Assembly: GCA_964480735.1 (NCBI GenBank)
Contig: CAYZQS010000109.1
Coordinates: forward strand, 1 to 8,505
DNA length: 8,505 bases
Source: UBA5972 sp964480735
GTDB taxonomy: Bacteria > Pseudomonadota > Alphaproteobacteria > Rhodobacterales > Rhodobacteraceae
Reading direction: 5' to 3'
A program made the translations under genes and the position numbers. The notes beneath the pieces were generated by a model, which was not told where the DNA came from, did no database searches, and worked only from the letters and a program-made list of their open reading frames with translations. How positions within the stretch are numbered: the first letter of the stretch is position 1; the number at the start of each line of letters is the position of its first letter. Below are positions 1-6,904 of this stretch, one piece after another.

Positions 1-21
1 GGTTAACCAAGGGAGAAACAA

Positions 22-1092
22 ATGAAACTAATGAAAACACTTATGGCGGGTGCCGCACTTGCCGTCGGTCTTGCCGGGGCGGCCTTTGCCGAACCGCTGA
101 AGATCGGTTTTGTCTATGTGGGACCGGTGGGCGATCTGGGCTGGACCTACCAGCACGATCTGGGCCGTCAGGCGGTTGAAGCTGAATTTGGCGACGCCGT
201 GGAAACATCCTATGTGGAAAGCGTGCCCGAAGGCGCTGACGCAGAACGCGTGATGACCCAAATGGCGCTGGCCGGAACCAAACTGATCTTTACCACATCG
301 TTTGGCTACATGGACCCAACCATCAACGTGGCGAAAAAATTTCCCGACGTGAAATTTGAACACGCCACCGGGTACAAGCGTGCGGATAACGTATCGACGT
401 ATTCCGCCCGTTTTTATGAAGGTCGTACAGTGATTGGCCACATCGCCGGAAACATGTCCAAAACCGGCGTCATCGGCTATATCGCCTCCTTCCCGATTCC
501 GGAAGTTGTGCGCGGCATCAACGCCGCCTATCTGGCCGCCAAAGCGGTGAACCCCGACGTGAAACTGAAAGTCATCTGGGTGTTCACATGGTTTGATCCC
601 GGCAAAGAGGCCGACGCTGCCAACGCGCTGATCGAACAGGGTGCCGACGTTATAATGCAGCACACCGACAGCCCCGCCGCCATGACCATCGCCGAGGAAA
701 AAGGCATCTATGCCTTTGGCCAGGCCTCTGACATGATGCAGTTTGGCCCCAACGCCCGCCTGTCCTCGATCATCGACGACTGGGACCCCTACTATATTTC
801 GCGGGTCAAAGCGGTGCTGGACGGCACATGGGTCAGCACTGACACATGGGACGGTATCGGGCCGGGGATGACCGGCATCGGCGCATTTTCCGACAAGATC
901 CCGGCTGATGTACAGGCTTCGGCGCAGGCCATTGTTGACGGTCTGGCTGCTGGTACCATGCATTCCTTCACCGGACCCATCAACAAACAGGACGGTTCTG
1001 TTTGGCTGGCTGATGGTGAAACGGCGGATGACGGCACGCTTGCCGGAATGTCGTTTTACGTTGAAGGCATAGAAAGCGAATTGCCAAACTAA
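22..1092 (+). CDS. BMP family ABC transporter substrate-binding protein
   Basis: This is a 356-residue periplasmic solute-binding protein of the BMP/PnrA (Med/TmpC-like) family, which captures a small ligand, often a nucleoside or purine, for an ABC importer. A Sec signal peptide is clear: K2 and K5, a hydrophobic Ala/Leu/Gly stretch, and an AFA cleavage site after residue 23. No lipobox Cys is present, so the mature protein should be soluble in the periplasm. The mature part begins with the family-like strand LKIGFVYVGPVGDLGWTY, followed by the alternating alpha/beta pattern of a type I periplasmic binding fold; length is normal. The ATG at 22 has a GGGAGA ribosome site (11-16) five bases upstream. 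No permease or ATPase genes follow; a terminator lies directly downstream, so partners should be upstream of the window or elsewhere. The ligand cannot be read from the sequence. Family assignment is confident. Confidence 0.93.
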   Translation: MKLMKTLMAGAALAVGLAGAAFAEPLKIGFVYVGPVGDLGWTYQHDLGRQAVEAEFGDAVETSYVESVPEGADAERVMTQMALAGTKLIFTTSFGYMDPTINVAKKFPDVKFEHATGYKRADNVSTYSARFYEGRTVIGHIAGNMSKTGVIGYIASFPIPEVVRGINAAYLAAKAVNPDVKLKVIWVFTWFDPGKEADAANALIEQGADVIMQHTDSPAAMTIAEEKGIYAFGQASDMMQFGPNARLSSIIDDWDPYYISRVKAVLDGTWVSTDTWDGIGPGMTGIGAFSDKIPADVQASAQAIVDGLAAGTMHSFTGPINKQDGSVWLADGETADDGTLAGMSFYVEGIESELPN

Positions 1093-1113
1093 GGGCCGGT
1101 TCGCTGAAATTTT

Positions 1114-1143
1114 AAAAGGCCCGCAATCGCGCGGGCCTTTTTT
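1114..1143. terminator. Bidirectional rho-independent terminator
   Basis: An 11-bp perfect stem pairs 1114-1124 (AAAAGGCCCGC) with 1131-1141 around a 6-base loop, with a T run at 1138-1143. The 5' arm begins with AAAA preceded by TTT, so the transcript from the opposite strand also ends in a U-rich tract. It sits between the stop codons of two convergent genes (1092 and 1177) and can serve both. Confidence 0.9.
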
Positions 1144-1176
1144 ATTTGAGTATTTGTGGAACAATGAAAGCGGAAA

Positions 1177-2400
1177 TTATTCCGCCGGTTCATAGCTGTA
1201 AAGCCGTCGTCGCCCGTAGAAAACCAGCAGGGCAATGGCCACAAATGCCGCCGACAGAACAAACGGTGCGCCCGGGAAATAAACCGGTGCGGCGGCACCC
1301 GTGAACAGGCCAAACACATTTGTCATCAACAGCGGGCTGATGATCACGGCCACCGCGGATACCGACGTCAGAACGCCTTGCAACTCGCCCTGTTGGTCAT
1401 CCGGAGCGGTGCGCGACATGATCCCCTGCAGCGCCGGACCCGCGATAATGCCAAGTGAAGTGATTGGTGCCAGCGCGAAAATATGCCAGCCCTCAAAGGC
1501 CAGCGCATAGATGGTGAAGGCGACAACGTTGATCGAAAAGCCCAGCACGACGGTGTGATGCTCGCCTATTTTTGGAATAACAACACGGATCAGCCCGCCC
1601 TGCACCAGGGCCATTGAAGCCCCAAACACCGCCAGCGAGACACCCACCATCGACGGCTCCCAGCCAAAGCGTTCTTGTGTGTAATAGGCCCAGACGCTGG
1701 GGTAGACAAAAAACGCAACGTTGTAGACGAAAAAAACGATCAACAGGCGTTTCAGCCCGGGCAGTTTGCCAATATGCCTGAACGCGCCAAACGGATTGGC
1801 ACGCGCCCATTCAAGCGGCCGCCGAATTTTGTCATTGACGGTTTCAGACAGCACGAGGAACCCGAACACTGTGTTGGCCGCCGCCAGCCCAGCGGCAAAG
1901 AAAAACGGTGCCCGCGGGCCAAGCTCACTGAGCAACCCGCCAATCAGCGGCCCCAAAATAAACCCAACACCAAAGGCTGCACCGATCAGGCCAAAATTCT
2001 GCGCCTTTTTGTCCGGTTCTGAAATATCCGCCATATAGGCATTGGCTGTAGACTGCGTCGCCGCCGTAATACCGCCAATGATCCGCCCAAGCACCAATAG
2101 CCAGATTGAGTTGGCAAAGCCCATGATCAGATAATCAATTGACATGACAGCCAGCGAGATCAGCAAAACCGGTCGTCGCCCGTAAGCATCTGACAGATTG
2201 CCAACCACCGGGCCGAAAACAAATTGCATCACAGCAAATGTCGCCGCCAGCGCTCCGCCCCATGTGGCGGCTTTGCTCAGCGTACCGCCACCCAGATCAA
2301 TGATCAGATCCGGCATCACGGGCATGATGATGCCAATGCCGATACTGTCCAGCATCACCGTGATCAGCAAAAAGGCCACAGGCAGAGATTGTGATTTCAT
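1177..2400 (-). CDS. TetA-like MFS drug/H+ antiporter
   Basis: This 407-residue inner-membrane protein has about 12 hydrophobic segments and belongs to the major facilitator superfamily, DHA1/TCR-Tet type, which exports drugs in exchange for protons. Visible signatures are an Asp in TM1 (D18 in a MLDSIGIGIIMPVMPDL context, as in TetA), loop 2-3 motif A GNLSDAYGRR (67-76), the TM4 segment GRIIGGITAATQSTANAY, and antiporter motif C G146-xxx-GPxxGG155 in TM5. Length matches TetA-class pumps. The reading frame is open up to 2502, but the ATG at 2400 begins exactly at the family-typical N-terminus, and a plausible promoter lies at 2474-2502 inside the longer frame, so 2400 is preferred; its ribosome site is weak (GGACA). 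No tetR-like regulator is adjacent. It is convergent with the BMP protein and divergent from the dehydrogenase operon. A 6-bp inverted repeat (1170-1185) spans its stop codon. The substrate is unknown. Confidence 0.9.
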   Translation of the reverse strand: MKSQSLPVAFLLITVMLDSIGIGIIMPVMPDLIIDLGGGTLSKAATWGGALAATFAVMQFVFGPVVGNLSDAYGRRPVLLISLAVMSIDYLIMGFANSIWLLVLGRIIGGITAATQSTANAYMADISEPDKKAQNFGLIGAAFGVGFILGPLIGGLLSELGPRAPFFFAAGLAAANTVFGFLVLSETVNDKIRRPLEWARANPFGAFRHIGKLPGLKRLLIVFFVYNVAFFVYPSVWAYYTQERFGWEPSMVGVSLAVFGASMALVQGGLIRVVIPKIGEHHTVVLGFSINVVAFTIYALAFEGWHIFALAPITSLGIIAGPALQGIMSRTAPDDQQGELQGVLTSVSAVAVIISPLLMTNVFGLFTGAAAPVYFPGAPFVLSAAFVAIALLVFYGRRRLYSYEPAE

Positions 2401-2473
2401 GTCTGTTGTCCAAATTGCACCCCGATGGCGCTGGCGAAGGAATGAACGGTCTGGCGTACCGCGCTGTTTGCTC

Positions 2474-2502
2474 AAGATATGAACCAAATTGCGGCGAAAC
2501 AA
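2474..2502 (-). promoter_or_regulatory. Putative sigma70 promoter of the MFS gene
   Basis: Read on the minus strand, TTGTTT (2497-2502) is followed after 17 bases by TATCTT (2474-2479), about 75 bases upstream of the ATG at 2400. The boxes are imperfect, so this rests on spacing and position only. Confidence 0.35.
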
Positions 2503-2522
2503 GTCCCGCCCAAGTACAAGGC

Positions 2523-2550
2523 TTGACCGCGCCGCACTGTCAGTTACTTT
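2523..2550 (+). promoter_or_regulatory. Putative sigma70 promoter of the dehydrogenase-cupin-SDR operon
   Basis: TTGACC (2523-2528) and TACTTT (2545-2550) are separated by 16 bases and lie about 60 bases upstream of the ATG at 2611. The -35 box matches five of six consensus positions; the -10 box is weak. No clear operator palindrome was found in the 2401-2610 divergent region. Confidence 0.35.
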
Positions 2551-2610
2551 TTAACCGTCCGTTGTTGGGTGATAAACGCGGCAAACGCCGGAATTTCAGG
2601 AAGAAACATC

Positions 2611-3678
2611 ATGTCAATCAACAGTATCGCGGTTTTTGGACTGGGCAAAATCGGTCAGCTTGCGGCCCGGCTGCTGCATGACGGCGGGTTTGATGTCACC
2701 GGCATTGACAACCGACCGCAGACCAAAGAACTGCCGTTTAAGACAAAAACCATAGAATTGTCCAACACACCTGATCTTGCCACTAAACTGTCTGGCTTTG
2801 ATGCGGTGCTGTCGTGTTTGCCCTACCATTTAAACATAGGTCTGGCGACAGCCGCCCAAGGCGCCGGCATTCACTATTTTGACCTGACCGAGGACGTGCC
2901 AACCACCACCGCGATCCAAAACCTCAGCAAGACATCCAAAGGCCTGATGGCGCCACAATGCGGCCTTGCGCCGGGGTTTATCGGCATTGTTGGTGCGTCG
3001 CTGATTGAACAGTTTGACCAGTGCCGTTCGGTTCGAATGCGTGTTGGCGCCCTGCCGCAAAACCCCACGGGGTTGATGGGATATGCCTTTAACTGGTCCC
3101 CTGAGGGCGTGGTCAACGAATATCTGAACGATTGCGAGGTGATCGAAGAAGGGCAGCGAAAGTTTGTGTCGGCCATGGAGTGGCACGAGACGCTTTATAT
3201 CGACGGGGTGAAGCTGGAGGCGTTCACCACATCCGGCGGTCTTGGAACAATGTGTGACACATACCAGGGAAAGGTGGCCAATATCGATTACAAAACCATG
3301 CGGTATCCCGGGCATATGAACCTGATGAATTTCTTTTTTCATGAATTGCTGATGCGCGAACAGCGTGACGCGGCCGGACAGATACTGGTCAATGCCAAAC
3401 CGCCTGTGCAGGACGACGTGGTTTATATCCATGTGGCCGCTGAGGGGCAGATTGACGGTGCTTTATCGCGGCGGGAATTCGTGCGCAGCTTTCGGCCGGT
3501 CAAGGTTGCAGGCACTCAGCAAACTGCAATTGCATGGACAACAGCGGGCAGCGTGGTGGCGGTGATTGAAATGGTAAAGGCCGGTGTGCTGCCAAACGCC
3601 GGATTTTTGCGGCAGGAGGACATAGCGCTGTCAAATTTCCTGGCCACATCAACCGGCGCGTTGTTTTCGGCGTTGTAA
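2611..3678 (+). CDS. Saccharopine dehydrogenase-like / lysine 6-dehydrogenase-like oxidoreductase
   Basis: This 355-residue cytoplasmic protein has the two-part layout of the saccharopine dehydrogenase superfamily. It opens with a Rossmann dinucleotide fold (GLGKIG at 10-15, D33 ending beta-2, which suggests NAD), then DAVLSCLPY (64-72) and the conserved APQCGLAPGFIGIV stretch (114-127). A C-terminal substrate domain follows, with TTSGGLGTM (206-214) and MRYPGH (230-235). This pattern resembles lysine 6-dehydrogenase and other amino or imino acid dehydrogenases more than true fungal-type saccharopine reductases. The frame is open from an ATG at 2569, but the ATG at 2611 has an AGGAAG ribosome site (2598-2603) at good spacing and begins right at the first beta strand, so it is chosen. 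It is the first gene of a three-gene operon with a cupin and an SDR. The superfamily is confident; the substrate is not. Confidence 0.87.
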   Translation: MSINSIAVFGLGKIGQLAARLLHDGGFDVTGIDNRPQTKELPFKTKTIELSNTPDLATKLSGFDAVLSCLPYHLNIGLATAAQGAGIHYFDLTEDVPTTTAIQNLSKTSKGLMAPQCGLAPGFIGIVGASLIEQFDQCRSVRMRVGALPQNPTGLMGYAFNWSPEGVVNEYLNDCEVIEEGQRKFVSAMEWHETLYIDGVKLEAFTTSGGLGTMCDTYQGKVANIDYKTMRYPGHMNLMNFFFHELLMREQRDAAGQILVNAKPPVQDDVVYIHVAAEGQIDGALSRREFVRSFRPVKVAGTQQTAIAWTTAGSVVAVIEMVKAGVLPNAGFLRQEDIALSNFLATSTGALFSAL

Positions 3679-3708
3679 ATTGGTGGCCAAGTTCAGAGGA
3701 ATATACCG

Positions 3709-4128
3709 ATGCTTAAATTCTTTTCCGCTGATCTTAACAGCGAATTTCCAATCCGCGAACGCTGTAATATTGTTGAAATCTTGGCAGACGTCGATCTGCC
3801 GGATGTTTCAATTGCCCGGTGTCGGGTGGAACCGGGCGTGCAGACAGAGCTGCATTCGCTGGCGGGCACGCGGGAAATTTATGCGGTTCTAAGCGGCAGC
3901 GGCGTCATGGATGACGGACGGGCGCAGGGGCAAAGGATCGGGCCTTTGGATTGCGTTGTCATTCCGGCGGATTATCCGCAAAGGGTGCGCAATGACGGCA
4001 GCGAGGATCTGATCTTTCTGGCCATTTGTGACAAACGTTTTGTGCCGGAAACCTATATCCCGAACGAGGGCGAAGGGGCACAGGCACCGGAATATTCAGC
4101 GGCCAATGCCGGAAAGAGGACAAGATGA
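3709..4128 (+). CDS. Small cupin-domain protein
   Basis: A single-domain cupin of 139 residues, 30 bases after the dehydrogenase. Cupin motif 1 is recognisable around G43, H49, E56 and G63 (ELHSLAGTREIYAVLSGSG), and motif 2 runs from G78 through P86 to N95 (GPLDCVVIPADYPQRVRN). Of the usual metal ligands, the second His is Leu51 and the motif-2 His is Gln91, leaving H49 and E56. From memory, the H-x-L...E and PQR-x-x-N pattern recurs in a subfamily of small cupins that also share the following LIFLAICDKRFVPETY-like strand, so this is probably a subfamily trait, not decay. Ligand binding, isomerase activity or a metal-independent role are all possible. The start at 3709 is set by AGAGGA (3695-3700) eight bases upstream. 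The stop overlaps the SDR start as ATGA, indicating translational coupling. Confidence 0.85.
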   Translation: MLKFFSADLNSEFPIRERCNIVEILADVDLPDVSIARCRVEPGVQTELHSLAGTREIYAVLSGSGVMDDGRAQGQRIGPLDCVVIPADYPQRVRNDGSEDLIFLAICDKRFVPETYIPNEGEGAQAPEYSAANAGKRTR

Positions 4129-4874
4129 GTCTGGACATAAATCTTGCCGAGCAAAACATTCTGGTCACCGGTGCGTCGGGCTGCATCGGTATCGGCATAA
4201 CCCGGGTGCTGGTTACCGCCGGGGCCCACGTTGCGGCCCATTACAATAGCGGTTTGGGTGAACTGGAAGGCCTGTTGAAAACACCACAAGTCGCGGGCCA
4301 CGTGTTTCCGGTGCAGGGCGATCTGTCAACGGCCGATGGCGCAGGCGCTCTGTTTGCTGACGCAACCGCAGCTGTTGGAGACCTGTCCGGCATTGTCAAC
4401 AACGCCGGTATTCAGCCCGTGGTGGAATTTACTACAACCACACCGGATGAGATCGACGAAATGCTGGGCGTCAACGTCCGTGCGCCGTTCATCCTGATCC
4501 AGCATCTGGCCCGCGCCGGTGGTGGTGCGGTGGTCAACATCGGCTCGATCGAAGGGCTGCAACCGGCGAACATGCACGCCCATTACGCGGTGTCCAAAGC
4601 GGCGATCACCATGCTCAGCCGCGCCGCAGCACTGGAGTGCGGTGAAAAGGTTCGGGTGAACACGATTGCGCCGGGGCTGATAGATCGTGAAGGATTGGCG
4701 GAGGCCTGGCCTGAAGGCGTGGCGCGTTGGCAGAAGGCAGCACCCTTGCGACGGTTGGGCAGACCTGAAGATGTCGGTAATGCAGTGGCATTTTTGCTGT
4801 CGGATCGGGCGGCCTGGATCACCGGGGCCACGCTGACTGTCGATGGTGGGGTGAATGCCTGTAACACGTGGTGA
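4125..4874 (+). CDS. SDR family NAD(P)-dependent oxidoreductase
   Basis: A 249-residue classical short-chain dehydrogenase/reductase, catalysing hydride transfer between NAD(P) and a hydroxyl or carbonyl substrate in the cytoplasm. Visible landmarks in order are the cofactor loop TGASGCIG (15-22), D66-L67 in VQGDLS, NNAG (92-95), N117, the catalytic S141, Y154 and K158 (YAVSK), the PG motif after the active site (IAPGLI, 181-186), and the C-terminal LTVDGGVN. Length is typical of the FabG-like group. The middle Gly of the TGxxxGxG cofactor motif is replaced by Cys20, which is unusual. The ATG overlaps the cupin stop by four bases and has AGAGGA just upstream, so it is the third gene of the operon. 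It ends in W-TGA just before a hairpin-repeat region. The substrate is unknown; neighbours suggest an amino, imino or hydroxy acid. Confidence 0.93.
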   Translation: MSLDINLAEQNILVTGASGCIGIGITRVLVTAGAHVAAHYNSGLGELEGLLKTPQVAGHVFPVQGDLSTADGAGALFADATAAVGDLSGIVNNAGIQPVVEFTTTTPDEIDEMLGVNVRAPFILIQHLARAGGGAVVNIGSIEGLQPANMHAHYAVSKAAITMLSRAAALECGEKVRVNTIAPGLIDREGLAEAWPEGVARWQKAAPLRRLGRPEDVGNAVAFLLSDRAAWITGATLTVDGGVNACNTW

Positions 4875-4901
4875 GGTTATTTGGCGGTCCCCACACCCTG
4901 C

Positions 4902-5094
4902 CCCTCTCTCAAGGGAGAGGGAGACCAGAACCTTCCACCATCGCCCCCTCTCCCCGGCCCTCTCCCAAGGGAGAGGGAGAGACCAAGCTGCACCACCATC
5001 GCCCCTTCTTGTCGGACCTCTCGCAAGAAAGCGGAAGGGACCAGGCCCCACCACCATCGCCCCCTCTCCCACTGGGAGAGGGCCGGGGAGAGGG
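4902..5094. repeat. 58-bp tandem hairpin repeat array with inverted terminal half
   Basis: The 272-base space between the convergent SDR and dehydratase genes is filled with related units. The phrase CCACCATCGCCCC begins at 4935, 4993 and 5051, exactly 58 bases apart. A partial earlier copy (hairpin at 4902-4921) lies about 56 bases before the matching hairpin of the next unit. Units carry CCCTCTCCC/GGGAGAGGG hairpins: 4958-4966 with 4969-4977, 5062-5070 with 5074-5082, and 4902-4908 with 4915-4921; the unit at 4993 is degenerate. The last unit switches to the reverse complement, so 4946-4967 and 5073-5094 form a perfect 22-bp inverted repeat. It resembles the REP-like palindromes common between proteobacterial genes and may also terminate both transcripts. 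The period is not a multiple of three and no gene fits here. Confidence 0.85.
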
Positions 5095-5146
5095 CTTGGT
5101 TGCAGTCAGAGTGTGCCCGGTAAAACCAGACGACGACGCCAGTGTG

Positions 5147-6382
5147 TCAATGCTTGCGCGGTGGCGCACCGCCGGCGAAGGTGTTCACGCCACCATACCC
5201 AATCGCCTCTTCCTGCATCTGCAGGTGCAGCCCGGCCCCGTCATAGGGATGCGCACGGGCAAGTTCCTCGTCAAACTCGATCCCCAGACCCGGCGCTGTG
5301 GGGGTGACGATATAGCCATCCTCAAAAACAATTGACCGTTTGATCAGGGCGAGGTGAAAATCGCCGCCGGTCTGGATGGTCTCGGTGATCAGGTGGTTAG
5401 GGATGTTGGCCGAAAGCTGAATATTGGCGGCCCATTCCACGGGGCCTGCGTACAGGTGAGGCGCGACCGAAGCATTGTAAACCTCTGCCATTGCCGCGAT
5501 CTTTTTGGTTTCAAGTATTCCGCCGGACCTTCCCGTGGCCGGTTGCAGGATGTTGACACCAGCCCGCAAAACCGGCGCAAATTCCGCCTTGGTGGTCAGG
5601 CGTTCACCACAGGCAATCGGCACTGAACAGCCCCGCGCCACCCGCGCCAAGGCGTTCACATTGTCCGGCGGCACCGGTTCTTCAAACCACAGGGGATCAA
5701 AGGGCGCGATGCGTTGCCCCAGCCTTATGGCCCCGGATGTGGTGAACTGTCCGTGGGTGCCAAAAAGCAGATCAGCGAGATCCCCAACCGCCGCGCGGAT
5801 GGCGGCACAAAACGCCACCGACAACTCTACATCGGCAACCGCCGGCTGGTGGCCGCCACGAATGGTATAAGGGCCTGCGGGATCAAATTTCACCGCCGTG
5901 AACCCCAGATCAACCATCGCCGCAGCACTTTCCGCCGCCATGTCCGGGCTGGTCCAGAACCCAGCCAGATCATGATCTGCCTGCGGGTAAAGATAAGTAT
6001 AGGCCCGCACGCGCCGGTTCAAAACCCCGCCAAGCAAAGCGTACACAGGCCGGTCGTGCGCCTTGCCCAGAATGTCCCAGCAGGCGATTTCAAGGCCGGA
6101 AAACGCGCCCATCACGGTGGGGTCGGGCCGCTGGGTAAATCCGCTGGAATAAGCCCTGCGAAACATCAGCTCTATATTCTCCGGATTTTCACCCGCCATG
6201 TGGCGGTCAAACACATCGGCAATCACCGCCGTTATTGCTTCGGGGCCAACGGCAGCCGCATAAACCTCGCCCCACCCGACAATGCCGTTATCCGTAGTCA
6301 CTTTCACAAATATCCAATACCTCCCGCCCCAGCCCGGCGGCGGGGTGCCAACAACGATAACTTCCATGTCTTTTAGTTTCAC
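5147..6382 (-). CDS. Mandelate racemase/muconate lactonizing enzyme family dehydratase
   Basis: A 411-residue enolase-superfamily protein, most like the D-galactonate/sugar-acid dehydratase branch, which removes water from an aldonic or related acid using Mg2+. The N-terminal capping domain (GTPPPGWGGRYWIFVK) precedes the barrel. Barrel positions visible are K165-F-D167, the GTHGQ stretch with H210, E234-E235 (WFEEPVPPDN), E260 (ACGERLTTK), H309 (APHLYAGP) and E334. The frame is open back to a TTG at 6406, and an ATG lies at 6367; the GTG at 6382 gives VKLKDMEVIVVG, matching the usual N-terminus, and has AAAGG upstream, so it is chosen. It is divergent from the GNAT gene with 72 bases between starts, and convergent with the SDR across a repeat array. 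The Asp expected as the first metal ligand appears as Gly in GTHG. Family is sure; substrate is not. Confidence 0.9.
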   Translation of the reverse strand: MKLKDMEVIVVGTPPPGWGGRYWIFVKVTTDNGIVGWGEVYAAAVGPEAITAVIADVFDRHMAGENPENIELMFRRAYSSGFTQRPDPTVMGAFSGLEIACWDILGKAHDRPVYALLGGVLNRRVRAYTYLYPQADHDLAGFWTSPDMAAESAAAMVDLGFTAVKFDPAGPYTIRGGHQPAVADVELSVAFCAAIRAAVGDLADLLFGTHGQFTTSGAIRLGQRIAPFDPLWFEEPVPPDNVNALARVARGCSVPIACGERLTTKAEFAPVLRAGVNILQPATGRSGGILETKKIAAMAEVYNASVAPHLYAGPVEWAANIQLSANIPNHLITETIQTGGDFHLALIKRSIVFEDGYIVTPTAPGLGIEFDEELARAHPYDGAGLHLQMQEEAIGYGGVNTFAGGAPPRKH

Positions 6383-6454
6383 GGTATGCGCCTTTGTGTA
6401 TGCCAAAGCGTGAAACGGAACCTATTCTGTTGCAAGGGAAAAATGGGGAAGGCC

Positions 6455-6904
6455 ATGAACAGCGTCACGATTAAACATCTGGATCCGGATGATCTTGATA
6501 TTTTGTTGCACAGCGGCAATGATGTCTTTGACAACCCCGTCATTCCAGAGCAGGCGCGGGCATTTTTAGCGTCTGACATGCACCATATTGTGGTCGCGCT
6601 GGACGGAAAGAAATTGGTCGGTATGGCCAGCGCTGTCACGCTGCTGCACCCTGACAAGCAACCTCAGGTGTTTATTTCCGAGGTCGGAGTGCAAGACGAC
6701 TATCTGCGGCGCGGGATTGGCAGGCGGCTGATAAAACGACTGATTCAGGTGGTTCGCGGTGATGATGAACCGAACATCTGGCTGGCAACAGAAGAAGACA
6801 ACGTAGCCGCACGCGCGCTATACAGCGCCCTTGGGGCACGGGAAACCAAAGGCATTGTTGTTTGTGACTGGGGCGGGGCCATGGATGCAGACCAACCAAA
6901 CTAG
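6455..6904 (+). CDS. GNAT family N-acetyltransferase (AAC(3)-I-like)
   Basis: A 149-residue acetyl-CoA-dependent acetyltransferase. Motif A is visible as ISEVGVQDDYLRRGIGRRLI (74-93), with the pyrophosphate-binding RRGIGR loop at 85-90, and motif B as NVAARALYSALGA (116-128), with the usual Tyr123 near the active site. The overall order, with VALDGKKLVGMASA before motif A, resembles aminoglycoside 3-N-acetyltransferase I-type proteins, but this is a similarity in layout, and resistance cannot be claimed. The frame is open from 6386 and another ATG lies at 6443, but the ATG at 6455 has GGGGA (6445-6449) five bases upstream and starts at the first strand, so it is chosen. The gene is divergent from the dehydratase. 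Its TAG stop lies inside the CTAG that borders a palindromic element. Confidence 0.87.
   Translation: MNSVTIKHLDPDDLDILLHSGNDVFDNPVIPEQARAFLASDMHHIVVALDGKKLVGMASAVTLLHPDKQPQVFISEVGVQDDYLRRGIGRRLIKRLIQVVRGDDEPNIWLATEEDNVAARALYSALGARETKGIVVCDWGGAMDADQPN

Noticed and set aside
28..1164. 378-codon open frame on the minus strand, longer than the BMP gene it opposes
   Set aside because: Its translation is His/Gly/Arg-rich with no domain, it overlaps the terminator, and it mirrors a well-supported gene with a signal peptide. It is an antisense shadow of codon bias.
1170..1185. GCGGAA/TTCCGC inverted repeat over the MFS stop codon as a second terminator
   Set aside because: Only a 6-bp stem with no T run; the strong terminator at 1114-1143 already serves this end.
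2401..2502. N-terminal extension of the MFS pump to 2502
   Set aside because: The extra 34 residues are basic and unlike TetA-type N-termini, lie over a plausible promoter, and the ATG at 2400 fits the family start.
4902..5094. CRISPR array
   Set aside because: Only about three units at a 58-base period, with related sequence throughout each unit and internal hairpins; there are no unique spacers between short identical repeats and no cas genes.
4855..5335. Several overlapping Pro/Ser/Arg-rich open frames across the repeat array on both strands
   Set aside because: They arise because the repeat unit lacks stop codons. The 58-base period shifts frame each copy, and the frames run into the 3' end of the dehydratase.
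5714..6376. 220-codon plus-strand frame opposite the dehydratase
   Set aside because: Low-complexity basic composition with no motif or ribosome site, and it lies fully antisense to a clear enolase-superfamily gene.
6383..6406. TTG start at 6406 for the dehydratase
   Set aside because: There is no ribosome site upstream, and the GTG at 6382 matches the usual family N-terminus.
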